A DNA stretch of 64,000 bases from Dasyornis broadbenti (Eukaryota; Chordata; Aves; Passeriformes; Dasyornithidae). This document shows, piece by piece, positions 10,338 through 23,682 of the stretch. The stretch lies in the NCBI GenBank assembly GCA_013397935.1, contig VZRN01003159.1:767165-831164 (forward strand), read 5' to 3'. The notes under the pieces were generated by a model that searched no databases, was not told the origin of the DNA, and saw nothing but the letters and a program-made list of their open reading frames with translations. Every line of letters starts with the position of its first letter. The first letter of the stretch is position 1. Position numbers and translations under genes: made by a program.

Positions 10338-13300
10338 AAAGAAAAAGAGAAATCATACCTTGGTACTTTGTAGAATGCAACTGCATGCACAGTGTATTGG
10401 CGATAATTTTGTTAAATGAAATCACCTCCCTCTTTTGTCACATCTTGCACTGAATTTTGCTACACTAACTTCCCACACATATAGGAATAAGTTAAAAGTC
10501 TTACCATGACTGGTGGCATATCAGTAGAGTGGGTGGTGGCTGAAGAGCGCTTTGCTTTGTGTTGACAAAGGCAAGTGGTGCTACTAAGAAGGAAGGCAGC
10601 CAGACAATAATTTCTTTGGTGGCAATGCTGGTTCTGAAACAGTTTAGTTTTAGTGTCTTTCCTTTATCTCAGGCAGGTGATCTACCTGTGCAACTGCATT
10701 ACAGAAAATTTAGAAATGCTTCTTTTCATACAGAAATGAAACCTATGTCAAGAAAAGTTGTAAGTATATACATAAAAAATAAGGTATATGTGTGTGTGTA
10801 TTGATTGTAGTATTGCTGGAAGGAGGAAAATGAGAACACGATCAGGTAATCGTTTATGTGGGACAGAGAGCAAAAATTGAAAATCAAAATCAAACTGCTT
10901 TTGGCAGTTCAAACTTCCTGTGTTGTGGAGAATTGAAGGCTGTGGAGGGGATTATATGAAACATTGTAAAAATTGGCTAGAGGTGGCACAGCGTAGAGTG
11001 ATCCAAAAGGTGACCGATGCAGTCACAGACAGCATTGGAATTGTGAGACTGTCAGCCTGAAAGCACTCCTACACAAGCTGCTTGGTGCTGCAGAAGTTAG
11101 TAACTATCAAGTTAGCTGGAAAAGTGTTGCCAACATCTTTTTAGCAAGAAAACAAAAATATAAACTTTCTCTAACTAGAAAAGGGGGAAGAAAACATGAG
11201 GCATAGATCTAGATCGTAGCAAGACCAAGGCTGCCAAGTCTAACTTAGGGGAAGGTGGAGCTGCAGAGCATCCTTTCACTGGAGGAGGATATGTATCAGT
11301 CACTGCTACAAGAGCCTGAAAATATAAAGTAAAATTAGTGATCTCCCAGCAGCTGGATACTCTTGCAAGTATTGAAGGAGAATCTGAGAACTTGTATGAG
11401 ATGAGCTCTACAGTGCACTATGGTGGCTAGAAAATCTAAGTCATCCCTGGGCGCTTATGGGGATGACAATAGCCCATCTAGAGTTACTAACTCTAATGCT
11501 TGACAGGAAGTCTGCTTGTGCTGTCAGAAACTTGGGATGCACAGTACCTGGCTCTGCTGAGGCTGGTCAAATAATTTATTAACTAAAGATATTTGTGTGT
11601 TTGAAGACCCACGTCCTGTTAATGGTGACTAACCATGTAACTGAAGTTTGGCTTTGTTTAATCAGTACCTATTTTTATATCTATATTAGGAGATCATATG
11701 GCGCAACAGAGAAGGATCGGTATTCTGAAGCTGCTTCTGGACTTCTGTTTTTGTTTACAATGTTGCTCAGGGGATTTACTCTGAATTACATCTAGCTTGA
11801 CACCCTATGCCAAAAGTCTCCACCACAAAGGTAGTTTGGAGATAGCTAAAGAGGAAATGTTTAAAGGCTGACTGGACTTGTGAAAGAGAGACTTACTGCA
11901 CTGTCCAATCCATTTGCCTAGTGTACAGGAAAATCATCCTGTGAAAGCAACTATTCAGTAGGGTCAGTTAAGGGAAGGGCTACAAAACTGCTCTGAACTA
12001 AGTAGCTGGTGTGGATGCAGCCTGAAGTGAATAAATTTTCTTTTGCCTTTTTTAACCCCTCTTTCAGACTAAAAGGTGATATCTGCCTTCTCTCCCCTTT
12101 TTAAAGACATCTTCTAAACTAAGTCTTCCATTACAGGTAGTGGATAATTTTAAAGGATTCTGAGTAAGGCCCCTTTGGTAACTCTCTGCCTCTGAGACCA
12201 GTTCCTCTAGGGATAGTCCTCATATAATTTTAATGGCACAGCAATTTTCCAGACGACTATGGACTTGGCCCTCAGTATCTCAGGTCACACCTCGGAATGA
12301 TCCTGGCTCTCAGAATAATTTGCCTCCTATGCTTATATTTATCCATGAGTATTCCTGCTGAAGTCAGAGTAAAATTAAATGGGCATGTAAATCTTCGCAG
12401 AATGATGTCCTGAGCCTGGAAGGGCGTTAAACAGATTGATTCTGAGATATGCCTACCCTGTCCTTTACAGGCAAAACCAGATTGATCCTGCTGGTGCACA
12501 CAGCCAGTATGAGCATGGTGTGTTCTCATTCTGAGCTGTGTGGGTGCCGTAAACCACAGCCAGCTCAGAAATTAAATCCACAGAATAGATCTGTCTACAG
12601 GGCAGAATGAACTGACAGAGGTTTGTTACAAGGTGAGGATTGCTCCCAATTCTCCAAGTGTGGAAAGTGCAATTCTGAAACTGCCTGCAAGTGATGGCAT
12701 AGAGATAACTTTTAAAATATTAAGATCAATAATTACTTAATAAGAACTTTTTAGTGAAAACTGTTTACACAATCATAGGCTTGCCCTTAATTTCTTCTAT
12801 AATTGGCTAAAACTTCATCTTTCTTATGTTAGTCTGAAGGAAATGTCTGCCTCCAAAATGTATATTCTGCTCTATGACCTTTACATGCTGACACACAAAT
12901 GCCAACTCACTTAATTTTTGCAAAGGTAGCATAGCTAGTAAAACTATCTATAGAAACAGTTAAGTGTATATTATTTTGCAGGACATGACATTTACGTTAG
13001 GATCCTTTCTCTCTTCCTTTTTTCTCTTACTGTGTATTTTGCATTACTTGTTCACATCCCTTTATATCTTCACAAAACAGCTTGTTTGAAGATAGAATTT
13101 AGATTACAGAGAGAATTCAGAAAGATGCATCATTAATATTGTAATTACTATAAATGCAGGCTCCTGAATTTTCTTTGCCTCTTTTGTATCCATTCCATGT
13201 TTGTTTTGCTGATGTCTGTGCCTTTGTGAGAGTTCATTTCTAATGAATAGTCTTCAGCAGCAACAATTGTAAAAAAATTGTATTATCCAGTTGTTAGAAG

Positions 13301-16300
13301 ATATGTCTCAGAGATGACACAGTAAAATTAATGAAGCTATAACATAGTTATCTGCAACATTGGAATCAGTTCTGGTATGAACTTAAAATTTTCATGTACT
13401 TTTCACTGGGAAAACTAAACATAAATGAAGGACTAGCATATTCATGAGCTAAATGTTACCTTCATGAAGATTTTTATGTTCTGATAGCTAAGGTCCTGAA
13501 ATATGTTTGCAATTTATTTGTCATCTTCTTAAGCTACAACTATAAAAGGTTTTATTACATTTCAAAAATATTTAAACTGTGCTAGAATTGAGTTATTGTG
13601 CTCTGAAGTCAAGTGACCACTAGCTGGCAATGTTATACAGCTCTTCCTGTTGCAGATTCATTGCATAATACATCATGGTTTGACTCAAGACCTTTAATTT
13701 TAAAAATAGAAAAAGAAATTGGATTTCAGTGGGGCTGGGCACTTCTGAATATTTCACTGCTCAGGCTCCAGTGTAGATTAGCAAGAAAAAAGGAAGGGCA
13801 GTGGACAGAAATAGTTTCTAAAGTAATAACCTTTGCTTATAGGATTTCTTTTGTTTCTCCAGTTCTGTGTTTTTAGTTTTAATTTTGATTTTAAATATCT
13901 TTTACTTACCTCAGACCTTCCAGGGTATTGAAAATGAAGCGTATATAATCTTCTGCAAATAGTCTGGACTATGCTATCAGCTCTTTGAAACTCCAGTGTA
14001 GGTGTCCTTCATTTCACTTATTTCAAGTGTCTTTCTCTCACATTCAAATGTCTTAAAACTATATTATTAGCTGCCTATCCACAATCCTTTGTTTCCTAAG
14101 TCATAATTTAATGTCTTCCTCATCTATTGATCAAGGCAGGCAAACAATGAAAGCTGCTCCAAAATTCGGGTACTGAGGATGGCTCCTAATGGCAGAACAC
14201 ACTGGCTACATTTCTATGTTCATACACCAGATACTCCAACTGCCATTATTCACGGTTTCGCTCTTATTGCTACCAGATCTCTTACTTGCATGTAGCTGGA
14301 GACTCACATGTGTATGAAACTCAGTGGTCAGAACCTACTATTTCCTAATATGAAAAAAAATGTAAGTGAATTATACACTTAGAAAAATGAATATTTTAAA
14401 AATGCTCTCAGTATTTTGCATGTGAAGTCATATATTTTATCCTGGAAACTGCGGAACAGAAAGGTGGCGTAAACTCCTGCTTTCAATTCCGAAAAGATTA
14501 TGGAAATCATGCTCATGACTGAAATTATTTTCTGCACGGTTATGACATGAAGAGTTTTGAGATTCTTATATCTGTAAGATTTTTGTTAATGTGTTGTTTG
14601 GCATTTGTTCAGTTAGCAAATAGTCTTGTGCACATTCAAGCCTTGTGTTCACTTTTCTTACTCTAGTCAATGTCATCATTTGGTAACTTCAGAAATAAGT
14701 AAAGAACAAGGCCCTGGTGAAGACAAAACTGTTACAAGGAAAAGAAAGAATAATTTAAACAGAGGCATTTAGAAGGCAGATGTGCAGAAGGAGAACGCCT
14801 TGAAGTCAGCTTCAACATGGAAAACGTTCAGCACAGAGAGCCAATCATTCCATAGAGAGCAATTCTTTGCTGGTCCAAAGTGGTGGCCCAGCATCCTGTA
14901 AATACAGGGGGAAATCTGGGCCACAGTGACTGAAATCAGCTACTAAAGGACTCCTCTACACATGACTATTCCCCTGCTTTGAGAAAATTACTACCTTTAG
15001 AGGGAATGGATATGTGAAAAACACAACTATAGATCAGATATAGCAAGCTTTTATCTGAAAATAAAGAGTGGCTTCCAGCCAGCAATTTGCCTAGTGGAAT
15101 TTGGCTGCAATTGGGATGCTAGCAAGAAGGCTGAGGTTTTAGTATTTAATTAGTTCTGTATTTCTTGGGTTTTCATGCTATTGATGCGTGCCAACCAGTC
15201 TTTAATATGAAAACTCTTTCGATCACGGAGTCTCTCTGTTCTTTTATCTTTTATCTGAAGCATGCCTTCTCTCTTAGGAGAAACTGTTCCCTTTAGAAAG
15301 GTTAATGAAATGTTTACTTCAGGAAACTGTTAAGTCAGTAGATGTCTTTCTGTGCTGGATAAATTTTCAGGTGGTGCTCACTGCGAAACAAAGGGATCAA
15401 GATGCGGCTCAAATTGTGAAAAGTACCCTTCTCTTCCTACATAAGCATTCCATAAGAGGGAAGATTTTAATGCAGTGATAAGAAAGTTTCCTTATTAATA
15501 AAATATAACTCTATTCTTTAAAATTAAAAGTGGGCTTAATTTATAGTAAATTCAAAGATTTTTCTGACACCAGACTACTTGAGGTAAAAATCTTCTCCAT
15601 TTCTAGATGTTGGGATTTGTTTATATTTTTTTCTGAGTATGTTTTAAAAATCTAAGCTAATGACCTCAAACTGTAGCAACACTTAAAAGTGAGACACATA
15701 CTCCAGGTTTTTTGAAGTTAAAACATTCTGACGTCATGGAACAGACCACAAAACAGATCAAGCCTAAATAACACATTGCTAAATTACATTCTCGAAGTAG
15801 TGTGCTGGGCAAAAATTGCTATTACAGGCTACAGTTTAATATCATCAGAAAATGGCAAATCTAGTCATCCTTTGATACCCAATACCTTCTAATTTTCTTC
15901 TCTTCAGATCACTGCAGCAGCAAAAAGATTACTAATGCTAAATTTATATGTTGAATTTCTATTTTGTCTCCTCTGCCATCTCCCTAAGGCAGCACCTTTT
16001 CTGAAATGGTGGCAATGGAGTTAATCAGGGAAGTTATTAAAAGATTTTGTTTTGATAGGCTGCTGAAAGAATGAAGTTTGTCAGAAGTAGCTCAGCAAAG
16101 ATGATTTGCTGAATTTTGGTGAAGAGATGGGCCAACAGGCACAACAAAACAGGTGGAATTATGGTGATTAAATATTGAATGCTCTTGTATTTATTAATAG
16201 CAGACATCTATTACTGCTTTGACACCAGCTGTAGTTCTCCACTCTTCTGTGGGTGTTTGTTTGGATTTCTTAAAACAAAAAAGTATGGAAGCATGGTAAT

Positions 16301-17334
16301 AGGGATCTTTTCATTAAAAAATTATCAAAATTGCAGAGAGAGGATGTCCTCTATAGATGCTGTTCTCGAAGAAGCCCACACTATAGTATAGTTCAATTTC
16401 TATAATATTTCTGCATTCAGTCAGGGTTTTTTAACTGTTACTATTATTGTTTATTATTATTATTATTATTGATGATGATATTCATTGCAGACATTTCCTT
16501 GGAAAGACCACCAAATGGAATAAAAACAAGAAAGGCTGTTCCTTTCTGAACCTCTAACTCTTTTTCTCTTGTTTACTGCAACAAGAATTTAGACAGATGC
16601 AAAAATGATGCTGAATGCTAGCTATCTGGATTTTAGAATGTTGTGCAGCTATTTAACTTGATGGAAGACTCTTTTCTAACAGGAACCATGCCATTTACAC
16701 ATTTGCTTTATTGAAATACAGATCTCAGCAGTAGGCATAGGTAATGTAAGCAAACTGGTTCCAAGGTACAAAATTATGTTAGTGGTTGTCATTTCTGTAA
16801 AATATAATTGGTTCAGATGGTCTTGTCATTTCCACACTCTGCCTGACTACACTTGATCAGTTTCTGAGTAGATTTAAGTGACATAAAATCTTATTTAAAA
16901 AGTTTCCTTTGCATTTCCTCTGCAGTGAAACTGTTTTCTGTACTTGGTAAAGAAATAAGATTTTTCTTCTTGTTCCCTCCCTGTTTTGAACATGAAAATA
17001 TGAGAATTATAAAATGTAATTTTTTTGGCTTGAGGCAGAAAACCTACCAGCTAATAAATTATTGGAATGTTTTAATGATGTCTTCAGATATGACTACCTA
17101 GTTTCCATTTTATTTTTTTTCAATCTGTTCAACATCTCAGGTTACATAATCCTTCTGCTATGCTTTTGCATTTCTGAGGATGGTTTGGTTTCACGCTTGC
17201 AGCTGAGCACACATTCATGCAGTACAGCAGGTTTTTCTTCATTACTATTACAATGCATCAGACATTCATATAAAGATTACGAGTAATATCATGTTAATAA
17301 ATGAGAATAGCTGATTCATTCTTTTCTTAGCAAT
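10338..17334. other. AT-rich DNA without a recognisable gene
   Basis: About 7 kb with no open frame above 87 codons and no recognisable repeat. Small items only: (TG)n-like GTATATGTGTGTGTGTATT near 10783-10801 and a (TTA)n microsatellite at 16442-16479. The stretch 12270-12530 is somewhat less AT-rich and contains 'GTATTCCTGCTGAAGTCAG', which vaguely recalls old amniote interspersed repeats. I could not place it. Confidence 0.55.
16442..16479. repeat. (TTA)n / (GAT)n microsatellite
   Basis: TATTATTGTTTATTATTATTATTATTATTG-type trinucleotide run passing directly into GATGATGATA. Confidence 0.9.
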
Positions 17335-17620
17335 TCCGCAAAAAAACCTAAAAAACTCCAAAAAAACCCAATACCTCCCCCAAAACCCCCCCAAAACCAA
17401 CAGAAACCCAAAAACCAACAAAAAANTAAAAAACTCCAAAAAAACCCAATACCTCCCCCAAAACCCCCCCAAAACCAACAGAAACCCAAAAACCAAAAAA
17501 AAAACAAACCAAAACTAAAACCAAAACAAACAAAAACCAACCAACCAAACAAAACAGAACAACAGAGAAACCAAACCAAACAAAGACCAAACAAACAAGA
17601 AACAAAAAAACCCAGGAGTC
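17335..17620. repeat. A/C-only low-complexity tract
   Basis: About 285 bases in which the plus strand is almost purely A and C (AAAACC, CAAA, CCAA units), with almost no G or T. It contains a 70-bp exact duplication around a one-base gap at 17426. Long Phe/Gly/Trp-rich frames on the minus strand (17266-17623) arise only from this composition and are not genes. The tract may descend from an A-rich retroposon tail that expanded by slippage. Confidence 0.9.
17349..17496. repeat. Exact 70-bp duplication flanking a single N
   Basis: 17349-17418 and 17427-17496 are identical base for base. Each begins TAAAAAACTCC and runs through the C7 run to AAAAACCAA. The unit period is 78 bp, and the lone N at 17426 sits exactly at the join. 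A lone N with identical sequence on both sides is what an unmerged contig overlap looks like, so the second copy may not exist in the genome. Confidence 0.85.
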
Positions 17621-20600
17621 CAAAGTACTGGAACTATTTTAAATTTTTTTTCTTGGCCCATTTTCTTTTCACTGTTATTTGTGATACTTGAAAATCAGCA
17701 ACTTATCAGTTAGAATGTAAACCATCATTTTAATACTGCCCATGAAGTACACTTTATTGTGGTTCTGCATCATATTAGTATTGACAACTTTGATTGTATT
17801 TCCCTAATTATTTGAACTAAACTGTAGTGTATATCACAGATTTATAAAAAGAAAACCAAAAGATAGGTTGCTTTTGTATTTGCCTCTAGAACAGCTTTTC
17901 TCAGAATCTTGGATCATTTTTAACTGTCCAAATTCAAGATAGAAGTTGCTAAGTCTGAGAAAATTCAGAGAAGAGTCAAGAGAGGGAGGAGTTTGCTGTA
18001 AGCTGAGAGACGGCAGGAAATATTTGGCTGGTAAAAGGGAAAGAGAAGGAATTATGATTTGCAGGTATCTGAGAAAGGACAGATGTTGTCTAAGAAATAT
18101 GTGAGAAGCAGAGATTGAAGTTATACAAGAAGACCCAGGATCTGGGAGTTGAAAATAGATGTCTTCAGATTTAAAATTAAGATTGTCACCAATGGCAATA
18201 AAGTCATGGAGCAACATAGTAGGTGGTACAGTGTGTTTTTGGTTCAATTGGTTTGAGATTTAGGGGTTTTTAAATTTCTTTAATGAAAACAAGCCCTTAG
18301 GCTTGTGTCTTGTGCTGGGGTTTAGAAGGTAGGAGCATAGCAGAAACTTTTCAGTTGTTCCTTCTGCCCTTCCACTCTAAAATTTCTCCTGAATAAAACC
18401 ACTACTCTACTGTTCTGAGATAAGATTTAATATGCCATTATCTTCTGGTTTTTTGGTTGGTTTTTTTTTGTTTGTTTGTTTTTTTGTTTGGTTTTTTTTT
18501 TGCTATAATACTCTCTATTAGAGCTAAATTTTAAAGGACTGGTATTGATTGCACTTTCAAAAATACATTTCCACATAGTGTAATATACAGGATAAAGAAG
18601 TGAGCCTATCATCTGGGCTGTGTGTGGACAGGATGTATTTTACTGAGCTGTGTAATCTTTTTAGCACAGCTTAATTAAAAAGTCTGTGTCAGCAGATTGA
18701 GAATGTGGAGTGCGCTCCATATGAGTCCAGGAGAACCTATTTCATTATTAAATGTAAGGGTCAGGATTTTCAGCACCTTTGCTGTCATCACATCTGAGTT
18801 ATGATGAAGGAAAGAGCACAGACCTGCAGTGTGCAGGGAAAGCTTCTTTTGAAGCTGTGTCCACCTAGTGTGTGGGGAACAGTGGAAGTACCAGGCAAAG
18901 TATTCCCTCTTACGTAACTTTTTGGCTTGACTGATGTGTCCTAACTGAGAGATGACAGCAGCTTCTAGGAGGAGGAATTTTTTTTGCTGTAACCTCTCTC
19001 AAGGGTAGAAAATTGCTGAATTCACAAGACCGTTTGCATCGGTTGAAGTCTGGTTCCTGGGCTGGATTCTGTGGCAAAGGCATTCTATATTAGGGGCTGA
19101 TGTCCTTGTATAACACAAACCCAAAGTTAATAAAACATTAGTATACTCATAGCTTTTCCATTGTGACAAGCCATATCTGAGGACCTGGGCTTCCTGACAG
19201 TCCTGAGGTAAAATTCTGAAAGAACAAATGGTGGGAGGAGGTCTCAAAATTTTTTTACATAGGTAGGGTAAAGATGCAATTATACATTGATAAGGAGGTA
19301 AAAAAACCCTTTTTCTCCCTCTGGAAATGCTGACTTTGTCAGCAAATTTTTTTGAAGGCCTGGAAGGGCTTTGCTTATTTCATATTTATTAGTTGCTTGC
19401 ACCTGTATTACTGCTTAAAATTTATTTGCTGTACTTATTGAAATGATGAAAAGTAAATTAATTTATGACTGAAAACAGTTCATTGTTGTTACTGGTAAAA
19501 TAGACATTTATTTTTTTGTTTATCTTGTATTTTTCTTACACTATTGCTCTGCCAAGGAGTTCCTGTAATTAGTTAAGGGTTATTGAGGAAATCGAGTTTT
19601 CAGAAGCATTTATTTTAAATTAATATTCCTTTTGTGGAAGTTGGTGGTGCTAGCAACACTGATGTATTTGGGAGCAATTGAGGAGATATTCTGTACTTTT
19701 CATAATCCCTGTTAAATTTGTAATTGTGAAACCCTGGAAGATGTGAAATTGGTGCTTACAAAATACCTGGTACACTTCATGGCTTGTTTTCGAAAGCTGG
19801 CTCTTTACTGTGCCTGGAAAAATTCAGTCATGCATTCACAGTTGAAATCCAAAGCCAGAGGTCACACCTATTTGCCTAATTATTTACTTAAGAGTAAATT
19901 TTGTGCTGCTGACAATATTTTATTGAACACTTAAACTCTCAGAGTCATTAACTCAAGTGAAAGTATGAATATTTTAGGACTCTTGCCTTTCAGTGTACAT
20001 CTTTATCTGTTCCAGATGAAAGTTTTATATTGTTCCTTCTAATGCATGAGATGCAGTAAAATGAGAGTAAGGTGGAATTAATCTTGAAATAAAAATTTTC
20101 ATAACTTTCTAAGTATTGATGCATCTTGGCTTTTATTATAGTCACGAATAATTCCCTGATTTTGCAATGCAAAAATAATAATTGTTTCGCTTTTGATCTT
20201 GCCTTAGGTATTTTAGGTAGTTAGAGGGAAAATTAATTCTTTATCTGTAGTACACTATTTTTTTGACATTTCTATTGGAAGATAGCTTTTAAAACTGTCA
20301 TGTTCACCACATTCATCCCTCCTGAGATTTCAGTGAAATCAGAAATTAATTTGATCATATTAATGTGAATTTTAAGACAAAATATAGATAATAACCTTAC
20401 CCTTTGTCTCTTGTAGTTTTCTCTTTTAGAAAGGAAAAATATCCTTTTCTTCCCTCTAGTGAAGAATTATTTTCTGTTGTATTTAGACATTGTGTTCAAT
20501 AATATACAGGGTAGTTTTTCTGGTAGTATTTTCATGACATTTGTGAGATATTTTTGTTAATCTTTAGGATCACAGAAACTGCAAAATATTTCTTTTTGTT

Positions 20601-23094
20601 TACATTGAGGCCTGCTTTGTTCATCCTGATCATCATCAAAGATTAGGAGCCTTAGTTATTCTTTGCGCTTTTCTGCTCAATCTGGGATCCCTGAAATAAT
20701 GTTGAGACAAGTTAACTGAAAAGATAATAAAATGAATGGAAAATTTCTAATGCTGCTAATAATAAGACCTACATTTATCATAGTTATTATTTTAGAGAAC
20801 TATGTTATCATAAGATCATGAAACAGTCAGCCACTGATAGAAACTACAAGCACAAAGCATATAAATATTTTTGCATCTGTTTTCCAAGTTAGATGTTTTT
20901 CTACAAGATGCTCTTTGTATGGTATTAACTTCACTGCACAATTACACAAAGCAGAGAAAATAACTCTTGCTGTCTGCATATAGAGAGGCATAATTTGACT
21001 GACAGTAATGACATAGGGATGAGATTTTTCATTTGAGATTTTCCAGGTGCAAACATACTGTCTTCGAAAGTGACCAATACACTACACAAAGTCATTTACA
21101 AGCTTTTCAAACTATAGCTCTTTACTGCCTGTTTTATTCATGAACAAGATATAATACACCTGTGAATAGATGTCTCACCAAACTATCAACCTACTGTATT
21201 TTCCAGACTGCAATGGTTTTTTGTATTGATTATTTTGTGTCTGATTTCTACAGGCATACGCTTTTACTGCAGCTGTGAGAAACAACAAAACTGGTATGTT
21301 TTTCTTTCTGCTTTGAGTGAATTTGATGGTATTTTTCTGAGAACACACACAAATCTAGATGGAGAGTTTCCCTTTTTTTTTTTTTTTTACTTTTCCTGCA
21401 AGACAAGGATCCTGTCTTTCTAACAATTTAATCCAAAAGTGATTTTTGTGTAGTGTGCTCTTTCTGGAGGGCCATGACTTTGGGAAGCAGCTGGAGCTGG
21501 TTTGGGAAGTGATTAAAAAACCTTGCATTTTGGGCTTGATCTAGCTGCTCCCTCTGGAGCAATTGGCCTCTGCCAGATCAAATGCTTTCCTAACTGATTG
21601 TAAGCGGCCAGCTTCCCTCGGAACATCTATCCCACCTTTGCCTTCTAGGGCCACAATGGCAGCCAAGTATATGTAAAGGATAGACCATGATCACTTAACT
21701 CTCTGGAGAGACCTGCTCCAAAGAGATACTGCCTTTGTCTGTCGGCAGAGCCTGCTTTCTTATCTGTAATGTGTATATGAATATTTTCCTTGAATTCCAG
21801 GTCTGGCAGCTAATGAAGAACTTAAGGAAAGCAGTCAACACTTATCTCTCATCAGAAGGAAGAAATAGGAGAATATTTTCCATGCACTAATTTTTTTGGT
21901 GTGCTTTCTGACAGAAATACTGTTCAACTGGACTTCGCAGTTTTATTGGAAAATACAAAAGTACAGGGATCCCTAATGAATGAAAAACCTTTTCTGGCAA
22001 TACCTTTCACAGTTCCTTGAAAAGAAATATATCTTCATTTTGGTAACATTTAGGTGTTCTTAGACTTGGTTTACACTTGTATCCACAGTGTAAATTACAG
22101 TATAATCACACATTTGCTCCTCATTTCTGTTTTGAACTGTTTGGTATCTGCTAAAGCTCCCTCTCCTGGCTTCCAAATTTTCTTTCTAGAACTTCTAGTG
22201 TTATTTAAAGGTGGCTTTATGCTTGCAAAGTATTCTAAATTTAGAGCTTGAAGAAGACTTGAGGGAATGAGCATGGACTATTTCTAAGGAAATAATCTGC
22301 ACTTCAGTAGTATGTGTAAGAGGTTTAGATAATTAACCTGTTTCTAAGGTTTTGACCCTAATCAGGAAAAGAACTGTAGGAATCCCTTTTTGCTTCTTCT
22401 CTAGGGCTATGGGTCCCTAATACCACATGGATTGTTATTTCTTAGCATGACTTTTCAAAATCACCGTGAAATACCTTATATAAGTTTCTCTCTAAGTGAA
22501 AAGCTTCGTATAGTTATCTTTTATAAGGGAATAGAGAGACTCATTCCCAGAGGACTCTTCCATATTTCTTTAGCTCTCGAAGAAGAAGAAGCAATCAGCA
22601 ATACCTAAGTATGTCTGCAAGGCACTGAAGGGAGAAAAGTCTCCACATTTTTGACCCCATCTTTTAAGTGGAAAATAGAAAAGATGGAATTGCTTTAAAG
22701 GAATCAGAGAATAGCTTGCTGGATGTTTCAGAGACTCATTTTCCTTCAGTATTTTCTCTTCATGTCAAGTCTTGCTCCCATCATCCATCTTAGACACTTT
22801 TGTGAGGCACAGCTTAATGAGAGTTTGAGTTGGTTAGGAGGATTTTTGAGAAAATGAATTTTCATGGGACTTTACCAGGTGTGACTAAACTTTCAGAAAG
22901 AAAGTTCAGTCTGCTGGATGTAGTCTCATATTAAAATCAGAAAAAAAGAGGCAACCATACTGACTTGAGGTACACCATTCAAGTTCAAATCTCTCCTCAA
23001 TTAAAAACTATCTGTAGAAAATGAAATGTTTCTAACATGAAAATGTTAAATGAAACTCATTCCAGGATAGAGAGTATGTGAGAGAATTTGAAGG
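17621..23094. other. AT-rich DNA without a recognisable gene
   Basis: About 5.5 kb. The longest frame (17834-18247, minus, 137 codons) is low-complexity Ser/Leu/Phe-rich and has no recognisable domain. A T/G-rich tract lies at 18446-18501. T17-like runs occur near 21373-21388. Nothing else was recognised. Confidence 0.55.
18446..18501. repeat. T/G-only tract (TTTG)n
   Basis: The stretch is made of GGTT, TTTG and T-runs and is the compositional complement of the A/C tract about 0.9 kb upstream. The two could pair as an imperfect inverted repeat. Confidence 0.8.
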
Positions 23095-23682
23095 TGCTCT
23101 GGTTTAACCCCAACCAGCAGCCTAATCCCATGTTGCTGCTTACTCACTCCCCCACCAACAAAGCTGGGGAGAGAATCAGAAGGGTAAGGGAAGAAAACTC
23201 ATGGGCTGACACAAAGACGCTTAGATAGGGGAAGCAAAAGCTGGGCACACAGCCAAAGCAAAATAGGAAAATAATTCCTTCCTTCCCATGGGCTGGGAGG
23301 TGTTCTGCCATTTCCAGGAGAGCAGGGCCCCATCACAAGTAAGGATTACTTGGAAAGACAAATGCCATCACTCCAAATGTCCTCTCCCTTCTTCTTCTTC
23401 CCTCCACTTTATATACTGAGCATGATGCCATATGGTCTGGAATCTCTCTTTGGTCAGTTTGGGTCACCTGTCCTGGCTGTGTCTCCTCCAAACGTACTCT
23501 GCACCCCCAGTTTTCTTGCCAGCATGGCAGTGCCAAAACCAGAAAAGGTCTCGGCTCTGTGCAAGCCCTACTCAGCAGTAACAAAAACATCTCTCCCTTA
23601 TCAACCCTGTGTTCAGGACAAATCCAAAACAGCCCCACGTTAGCCACTCTGCAGATAATTTACCCCAGCTGAAACCAACACA
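23095..23682 (-). mobile_element. Solo LTR of an endogenous retrovirus
   Basis: 588 bp with TG..CA ends: TGCTCTGGTTTAACCCC at the left and CAGCTGAAACCAACACA at the right. On the minus strand it begins TGTGTTGGTTTCAGCTGGGG. About 270 bp in it has a TATA box (CAGTATATAAAG, 23408-23415). It ends in the 'GGTTAAACCAGAGCA' terminus. It matches from memory a very widespread avian LTR type whose promoter block is 'CATGCTCAGTATATAAAG'. The expected ATTAAA-type poly-A signal is degenerate (minus strand CTATCTAAGCG near 23220). I see no clear target duplication (AAGG against GGTG). No retroviral genes are adjacent, so it is a solo LTR. Frames at 23333-23647 and 23350-23643 are by-products. Confidence 0.88.
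23408..23415 (-). promoter_or_regulatory. LTR TATA box
   Basis: TATATAAA on the minus strand inside the solo LTR, in the conserved context CAGTATATAAAGTGG. It could still direct minus-strand transcription leftwards. Whether it does so cannot be judged here. Confidence 0.75.

Noticed and set aside
17266..17623. Phe/Gly/Trp-rich minus-strand open frames
   Set aside because: Translation of the A/C-only tract and its duplicated, N-containing unit.
17834..18247. 137-codon minus-strand open frame
   Set aside because: Low-complexity Ser/Leu/Phe content, no family recognised, AT-rich context; chance openness is likely.
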